Source of the DNA: Aporrectodea caliginosa
Lineage: Eukaryota; Annelida; Clitellata; Crassiclitellata; Lumbricidae
NCBI GenBank assembly: GCA_020284085.1
Contig: JACEVL010000204.1
Span: forward strand, 1,255,001-1,319,000
Direction: 5' to 3'
Length of the DNA: 64,000 bases
This document shows, one piece after another, positions 57,550 to 64,000 of the stretch (its first letter is position 1; every line of letters starts with the position of its first letter). The notes beneath the pieces were generated by a model. It had not been told where the DNA came from. It saw nothing but the letters and a program-made list of their open reading frames with translations, and ran no database searches. The position numbers were made by a program, and so were the translations under genes.

Positions 57550-58130
57550 GCGTTGAACTATCTCCTATCTGTGCAGCTATTGTCCGCTGCCTTAGAGAAA
57601 GTGCAGTTTTGGAAGATGGCCAATAAACTCCCTCTTAATCCAGCGGAAACCGGATTTCTACTACCAGAACCTGCACCGCAACATAAGAAATCCCACTGGC
57701 TTAAATTTAATAAACTAGGTGACTCTTTTGTTATTTAATCAACGCGGCTTGTAACTTGGGCTTTATATTGATTCTACTTTGTCTCTCATTGACTATGAAA
57801 ATTGAATTTGTCTCGTCATATAAAAGTACATTCGTGACACACGCAGAATTAGGCAATACAGTATGTCCCCAGTTCTTCAAGAATAAGCCTGTATCTTTCA
57901 CAAAAGAACTGGTCTCCCGTCGCCTGGTTTACTGTAGCTCGCTTCTTGTTGGAACCACACACAGTCCAACACGATGAAACTCCTAAGAGCACAGGATTAA
58001 AATTAGAGCCATAACTAATAGGTCAGTTTATTTAAGCATTTATCCCATGTACTTAAATCTTTGCATTGGCATCCTGTTCAGCAAATAATCTCTGTTATTG
58101 TTATCTCCCCCTGGTTAATTTAGATGATAG
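57550..58130 (+). pseudogene. L2-like LINE RT C-terminal remnant
   Basis: The plus strand reads WKMANKLPLNPAETGFLLPE (compare the W-M-x-x-N-(K/R)-L-x-L-N-P-x-K-T-E-F-L motif after the RT palm). Later come FTKELVSRRLVYCSSLL (compare F-I-x-S-R-L-D-Y-C-N-S-L-L), RAITNR and, in another frame, HVLKSLHWHPVQQ. The order and spacing match the thumb-to-C-terminal region of L2/CR1-type proteins. It has many stops and lies directly after the minisatellite. Confidence 0.72.
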
Positions 58131-58389
58131 GCCTACTAGTAAAAGAATAAGCCATTGAATATCTGGATATTGAATACAAGAGCGTCATCTGGCCAGTATC
58201 TGTGCCACTTGTTCGCGTTGACTGTGAAGCAGGCTGGAACGCTGGGTAAGTAGGTTTTAATTAAATTATCTCCAGCTAAATGTATAGTGACAGATTTACA
58301 GCTAGAAGTGTAGAGTATTCAGATTGTGCCGAGTAGTTTGGAACATTTTAAACAAAAAAATTCAAATTAGTCGAAGCAAATTAAAAGTG

Positions 58390-58446
58390 ACTGACTGTTT
58401 GACTGACTGACTGACTGACTGACTGACTGACTGACTGACTGACTCA
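58390..58446 (+). repeat. (GACT)n microsatellite
   Basis: About 13 GACT units. Flanking sequence continues with looser TGACTGA/CACTCACT words up to 58570. Confidence 0.93.
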
Positions 58447-58574
58447 TTGACTGAATAAAGAATGAAATGACCGAGTGACTGAGTGATGACAGCGTGACCG
58501 ATCGACCGACCATAAGTTGAACCGCTCTCACAATCACCTCATCACCCACTCACTCACTCGCTTACTCACTCATA

Positions 58575-59200
58575 GACCTACATGTATACGCACCTTACGA
58601 GTTTCTTTTCATACATGTTTACGTACACATGTATTGAAATAATGTCTCTCGTGCGTTTGTAACTGTTGATGTAGCAGATTTATGGTTCCGAAACATCTAC
58701 AACCAACGTCACCCGCATACAAATGTTGATAATGTAAACTGAGGCTGTGAAAACTGCTAGGTCATTGTGAGTGGCTTTGTTAATGCTTGTACATTCAAAA
58801 TGTAAATTTGGCAACAATTACTTTAGTAACAGTCGTAAGTGAGTAGGCCTACATTGTTTTATTGTTGAACATGTTCAATAAAGCTTAGTAATGGCTGGAT
58901 GTGCTTTTTGTGTTTTCGATGCTCGTTATTCTAATCTAAGGCAACATTTTCAGATCAGTTGTAACCTACATACCGTTTTGACCATGCTACCAACGCATTT
59001 AAAAGCATTTCCTAAATGAATTCCAACTCACAGTTTATTTATTTACCTGAATTCGAATTCATGTGGATGTGTGAGGCAGGGCTGTAAAACCTTAAAATTT
59101 ATCTAGGCTACTATGTGGGTGATCTTGTGCCGTATACCTTTCTGAATCCGTTGCTGTTTTAAGAGAACTGTATAAATGGACAGAATAATAAATATAATTA
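58575..59200. other. No gene recognised
   Basis: AT-rich sequence without recognisable coding domains or repeats apart from a TAGGCCTAC word at 58846. Confidence 0.4.
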
Positions 59201-59208
59201 AAATAAAT

Positions 59209-59619
59209 TAGGACTGGGCCAGTGGGCATTTAACGCGTCATTGACGCGATTAATGCGTTAATTATTAATTAACTCGATTAAATTTTTTAACGCAGTTAAC
59301 GCGATTGTCACTGCGTCCAATTATTTCTAGAAATGTGCTAAAACAATTCTTGATAAAAACCGCTCATTTTAAACATTAAACTTTACAGTAAAAAGTAAAA
59401 AGTAAAAACAAGTAGTAAAAGCATGTTTTCTTTTTGTTTATTGACTGAAAGCATTTATATAGCGCATATTAAGCATAACTACTCAGAGTCGGTAGAGTAG
59501 TTGTAGGCTACTTGTAATCTATTGAGATATGAGATATGCGTTAAATATTAATCGCGTTATTAAAACATTTAATCGTGCGATTAATTTCGATTAAATTTTT
59601 TAATCGTTGCCCACCCCTA
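59209..59619. mobile_element. hAT-like MITE with exact 8-bp target duplication
   Basis: The ends TAGGACTGGGCCAGTGGGCA and (complemented) TAGGGGTGGGCAACGATTAA are similar. Flanks are AAATAAAT on both sides (59201-59208 and 59620-59627). The interior is built from GCGATTAA, ACGCGTTAA and AATTTTTTAA words, as in well-known nonautonomous hAT elements of aquatic animals. A TATAGCGC...ACTCAGAGTC tail fragment of the YADDVQ LINE is nested at about 59440-59500. Confidence 0.88.
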
Positions 59620-59627
59620 AAATAAAT

Positions 59628-61555
59628 ATAATACAATGTGATCGGTCCAACTTTGGAAAAGTTTGCCTATGATCTTACGACATGAGCTCCATGGTCTTTT
59701 TTCACCTCTATTTCGTATGCGATTGAAACCCATTTGATTTGATCCTGGTTTCGGTCGTTAGGTTGGATGAGTCTCTATGAAGAGACGCTATATAAATATC
59801 TGATTGCAAATACAGTTATACTTATCTATTACTAGATTAGCAGTTACTGATTTTGGCGAAATTTGCAGCTACTGATTTTAAAATCATTAAGTGTGGTATT
59901 TGAGCAACACAAAATCAATGACAGTTGTTTCATTTAGAATACACAGGAAGCCTCATTTTGAGTTATGCGTTCCCTCATGCAGATTCCGTTATGACGAAAT
60001 AAATAGTTGTATTGTCATTTGTTGGTATGGCTACGGTTGAATGCATTTTATGAGTTCGAATTCATGTGCAAATGAGCGACAGTTGCAACTAACCCTGCGG
60101 GGAAACAGAGCACATCATCCATCCGGCTGACTCGTGTTTTGACATAAAACTTCCTCACAAAGTCCGTTCCAGCTGAAAGGTTTCACTTCGTAATGTGCAT
60201 GCTTAAACTTATTACGTATGTAGGCCCTATGTATGAATGAATTTATGTATATGAATGCATGCATGCACGTATGTATGCTTGTATGTATCTATGTAGCTAG
60301 AAACTTGCAATAATACTTTTTAATACTTCGCAAAGTGCTGCTTGCGCCAGCTTATGAAACGCTAAATTAAAAGAGAACAAGCATTAATCAATAAGCGAAC
60401 AGTTCGATAGCTAGAAGTCATTAAAGTCGAGCTCCCGAGGTACATGCCACATCGAGCACAACCGATGCATACAGAGCTTACCGTAGATCTTGTACCACGT
60501 AGTAACCGAGAGGAGGAGCTATGAGAGGTACCTAGGGGCATAGATGTTAAAAACTGTAAAAACTAAATAAAAAACTAAAAAACATCGTTTAAAATAAATT
60601 AAAAAAAACGGGACAAACGGGAAAAAACGAAAAAATAAAATAATTCGATTTTGTTACATCTTGCATTTTAAAATTTAAAAAAAATAATTTGCCTTTGTTA
60701 CATCTTGTACTGCATTAAAATTAAAAACCTTGTTAAGACAATTTTGTTTTAATGAGCAAAAACACAACTTTATTAGTAAACTCTAAGTGACACTAATCGA
60801 CAACAATTATTTTACTCTTTAGAAGTTTGGTTTACCGTATAATAATATTTTCAGAAAATTAAAAATATTGAAATCTTTGCGTCCGAACACCGTCAAAAAA
60901 TTCAGAAACAGCTGCGAAAGAGACAATTCCACCGACGCATGCTAGGTCATAATTATTAGAAGTCGGAACAAACAAAAGGCATCGTTTAAAACCAGAAAGT
61001 GACCAACTTATCGATAAGGAATGACGCGCTAGAGAAACTAGCTGCAATATTGAGCATGTGCTCAGACCATCCAGTAGTCCCCCAATCGAGTGTCTCTGCA
61101 CAAAAAGACGCTCGATCTCTCTCACTGTTCTCGTATGTACGTTACTTCGAGAAGCTTCACGACTTCCGGGGGATTTCCCGACTAACATTTGTATTCAGAT
61201 GATATCCAGTTATTCCGTTCATTTGACGAACCATCAAATCTAATCCCGCTACAGAACAACTGAGTTGCTTTTAGTGATGCTTAGTTCTTAATAGCTAGCA
61301 ATAAACTTCAAATTCCTTCATCTTGGCACAAGTCAACAGCTTCACAAATTTCACTGCTTCAAATTTGTATCAACTCCTTATTGATCGTTCTGAATGAGCA
61401 CGTACTGAAAGCATACTATTTTTTTATTCAGCATGTCTTTTTCTGACCATGTTCTACCCCACGTACAGATCAGTTCAGTTTCAGATACCTGACACTAATT
61501 CGTTCTTTCCAGTCTTTTTACACTGTAAACAAAATAAGAGGTTTTATGTACTGAT
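59628..61555. other. No gene recognised
   Basis: AT-rich. At 60540-60720 there is an A-rich tract with the phrase TTGTTACATCTTG repeated 46 bases apart. Short open frames near 60860-61200 overlap on opposite strands and have no recognisable domain. Confidence 0.4.
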
Positions 61556-61559
61556 ATTA

Positions 61560-63430
61560 GGGTGTTCCCATCCCTAATGGAGAATTTTCATGTATATTCT
61601 TTCTAATCCTCCAACCAACCATTTGGTGATTGCTTATATTGCGACTCTATAGCCAAAATATTTTGAAGATTGAACAATATTTAGAACTTGCACAAACCAG
61701 TTGAAATTCTGTAAAAGGGCATTTTTTTCGTTTTTAACTATTTATTCTTAAATTATGCATTGGAATTTTTTTAAATCAGAAAATGTTTCAAAACCACCTG
61801 GATGATTAGTTTAACAGTGCACCCTAATAAAAATTGAGAAAGAGCATTTATTTCTGGAGGCACAGTGAGAAAATCGTCGGAGAGGAACGATAGCCCGCAG
61901 TAGATAGAAACCACACACAAGAAAAAAATGCGTGTTGAGGCTTTAAACAACTGCAGCAAATCATTGAGTGGAGACAAAACACGCAGAACTTTGTGACATC
62001 ATCACTACCACCAGAGCTGATATTCAGGAAGGTGATGATTATTGCTATGGATTATTGTCAGACAGCAACAGTATTACCTTGTCACCTGATCCTGAGAAAG
62101 ATCCGTGAACATCAAAGCCAAGAGTGATATAATAGACACAGCGAATTTGATCATTCCTGAAGTGGATGCAGTACTAGATCGGATAAAAGGAAGGGGAAAG
62201 GAAGGCTGCTCAGGTATTTCTGCAATGGTTTCATCAGGACAGATCCAGGATGATCCCAGTTCCAACATTTAACACGCCGCACCACGTCTAAGTGATCATG
62301 CTGGAGACGATGATTTGCATCTATTGTATCTCAAAGTCTCCTGCAATAGAACTGTTTGGCCATTTCAAAGATTTCTAGCAAAGAATAGATCAAGCTTCTT
62401 TTTAATTCATGCCGGAGATTTTTTCACAGCCCTTGACGATGAAAAGTATGGCATCCACTATCGCTCCATGGAAAACAGTGTCATAGCGTTTGGAGTAGCA
62501 CAGCTGGAAACATTCCAAGCGCCAGATGACAACCGTGAACTGCTGGAGCTGTCGATTGCTTTCATTAATAGAACATCTCACAGAGGAATCCATTTCTGAT
62601 ATCCAGCAGCAATTCACTGTGCCTGCTGGATGGCCAGAACCATTAACTCCATGACACTGTGGCTATTCCGCAAAACAATATGAACCATTGCATTTAGGGT
62701 CCTCCGAATCCCGGAAGTCGTGTGGTCTATAACATCGAGAACAAATAAGGAAGCATCTCAGTGATGTCTGTCTCTTATTGACTGCTGTGTAATATGTATG
62801 GCAGATACTGGGTCCAGAGCCCATCATCTTCAGCTGCTCCAAGAAATTATCTGTCCCCTTGCTTTGTAGTCTGCCGGTATACCTTGACATGGTGATCGCA
62901 GAAGCTGCCACCACAGCATTTGGTCGCCAATTTATATGATACCTGTTTGAGCTATGATACCTGTGTGAGCTACTGATAGGATTTGGATTCTTCAACGATA
63001 ATGTCTCGGTGGAAGAGAAGAAATTACTGTAAGAGATACTGAGTGGTACGATGAACCTCCAAAAGCGGATTCCACTATTCGTCAATCAAGAAACAAAGGT
63101 ACTACATGACTACCTCATGCACACGGCGTTTTATAAGATCGTGGGTGAGGAATTCTTGCAGAATTGACTCCAGCGAATAGCTACTCCAAGAATCGTATCT
63201 AAAGGACAGATGGTTGCCACCTTTGTGAAGGTTGTGAACGATCTTGCAGAGCGGAAGTTGCCATGATTCAAGAATTCAATGCCTCGTTAACAAGCAACGA
63301 GGAACAAAAACAGATGAACGTAGTTAAGGGCTCTAGAAGCAAGGTCATTGTGCCAGTAAGGGGAATAGCTATCAAGAACTCCAGAGAAACCGGCAACATG
63401 AACTATTGGTGGATTTAGATTTGTGAAAAC
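61560..63430 (+). pseudogene. Transposase remnant of the D-x-x-x-x-N-T-G family, C-terminal region
   Basis: A TAGGGTGTTCCCATCC motif at about 61558 may be the left terminus; no right end was found. The plus strand carries AFGVAQLETFQAPDDNRELL, ELSIAFINRTS, then CWMARTINSMTLWLFRK (compare A-R-W-M-A-(K/R)-x-I-Y-x-(L/M)-K-I-W-x-F). These are followed, with many stops, by IGFGFFNDNVSVEEKKLL and VKVVNDLAERKLP. The VVND-x-AER end matches the scrap at 12170-12390. Together they show a decayed copy of the same transposase family as the elements at 11030 and 16408. The N-terminal half and the N-T-G motif are not seen here. Confidence 0.7.
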
Positions 63431-63749
63431 TGCATTTTAACTTTGAATAGAGAGCATAATGTTTTGTATAGCGTTCGCCGTTCATTACATTCAGTAGATG
63501 CTACATTGCTAGACGGCAGCTCTAGTGTTTTAATGATTGTACTGAATGACTATTTTAAGTACTTTTCACTGCTACTCTACCACTACACTGCAGTTTACAT
63601 TTTTCATGCGTGTTTACTATTTAGTGTGTTTGCTGTTTAGTATTTTACTATTTCACTTGACGATTTAAATGAAACACTAGGCCTATAATATATAACAAAA
63701 AACAGTTAACAATTATGTTGGCCAACAGGAACCTGTATGAGTTTAGCGA

Positions 63750-64000
63750 ACATAGAAAATAAGAATGCTGTGGGCAAGTTCAAGGACGAATGTAGCGGTG
63801 TTCCAATTGCAGAGTTCGTACGTCTGCGACGCGACCGAAGATGTTTTCCATCTTGAAGCGGATCACAGATCATGAAAGCAAAAGGAGTTCAGAGAGAAGT
63901 TGTTAAGAAGGACCATGAGATGTATAAAGAATGCATTTTCGATTATAGACACACACACAGATCACATTTCGAAGCTGTGGGCATCGGATGGGTGAATGCT
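63750..64000 (+). pseudogene. Scrap resembling the C-terminus of a Polinton DNA polymerase
   Basis: The plus strand reads ENKNAVGKFKDECSGVPIAE, FVRLR, then after a frame change KAKGVQREVVKKDHEMYKEC. The N-K-x-x-x-G-K-(F/M)-K-D-E...E-F-V-x-L-R and K-x-(A/C)-K-G-(V/I) blocks resemble the end of protein-primed B-family polymerases of animal Polintons. The fragment is cut by the window edge and has a stop. It is not contiguous with the Polinton at 32-44 kb, so it would be a second element. Confidence 0.5.

Overview
This is a eukaryotic, intron-bearing, AT-rich window, most likely from a marine invertebrate. An echinoderm or other deuterostome is my weak guess, based on the recurrent TAGGCCTAC-like words, very long AAT/AGT/ATC arrays and the types of transposon present. 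There is no bacterial gene organisation: no operons, no RNA genes and no CRISPR. About half of the window can be assigned to transposable elements and simple repeats.

The only host gene I can support is on the minus strand. It is spread over about 30 kb as five exons: two immunoglobulin-like exons (44986-45309, 30709-31029), one 999-bp Thr/Ser/Pro mucin-like repeat exon (25429-26427) and two exons that together make a FAMeT-type (farnesoic acid O-methyltransferase, Methyltransf_FA) domain (24756-24954, 15742-16013). Every consecutive splice junction has consensus GT/AG and a matching phase (1,1,1,2), which is strong internal evidence for a single gene. Its 5' end lies beyond exon A and its 3' end beyond exon E. 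A poorly preserved further exon may lie at 2290-2686.

The introns are packed with mobile elements. The 14-kb intron between the two Ig exons holds a Maverick/Polinton (32079-44554) with exact 6-bp target duplications (ATAATG) and about 0.6-kb terminal inverted repeats. It carries remnants of a PC4-like ssDNA-binding/coactivator gene, an adenain-type protease, major capsid, a basic core-like protein, a penton-like minor capsid, an integrase with chromodomain and one conserved unknown gene. DNA polymerase B and the packaging ATPase are not visible. The capsid gene is split by a 2.1-kb TA-flanked DNA transposon that itself holds a LINE scrap, and the integrase is split by a 2.8-kb endonuclease/RT LINE.

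Other elements are as follows. 0-10 kb: an RTE-like LINE fragment, a 15-bp minisatellite and a 2.6-kb transposon with an internally inverted transposase gene (7100-9731). 11-20 kb: two related DNA transposons with TAGGGTGGTTC-like ends and 8-bp target duplications (11030-13919, 16408-18552), a nested hAT-like MITE and a 1.2-kb solo LTR inside an AGT array. 20-28 kb: AAT arrays interleaved with the 3' end of one LINE family, an hAT element with exact 8-bp duplications (21729-24146) and a Mutator-like element (26804-27772). 28-31 kb: a truncated LINE and a piggyBac-like element. 46-64 kb: SINEs, a large LINE (48053-50480), many microsatellites, MITEs, a transposase remnant and, at the right edge, a scrap resembling the end of a Polinton DNA polymerase.
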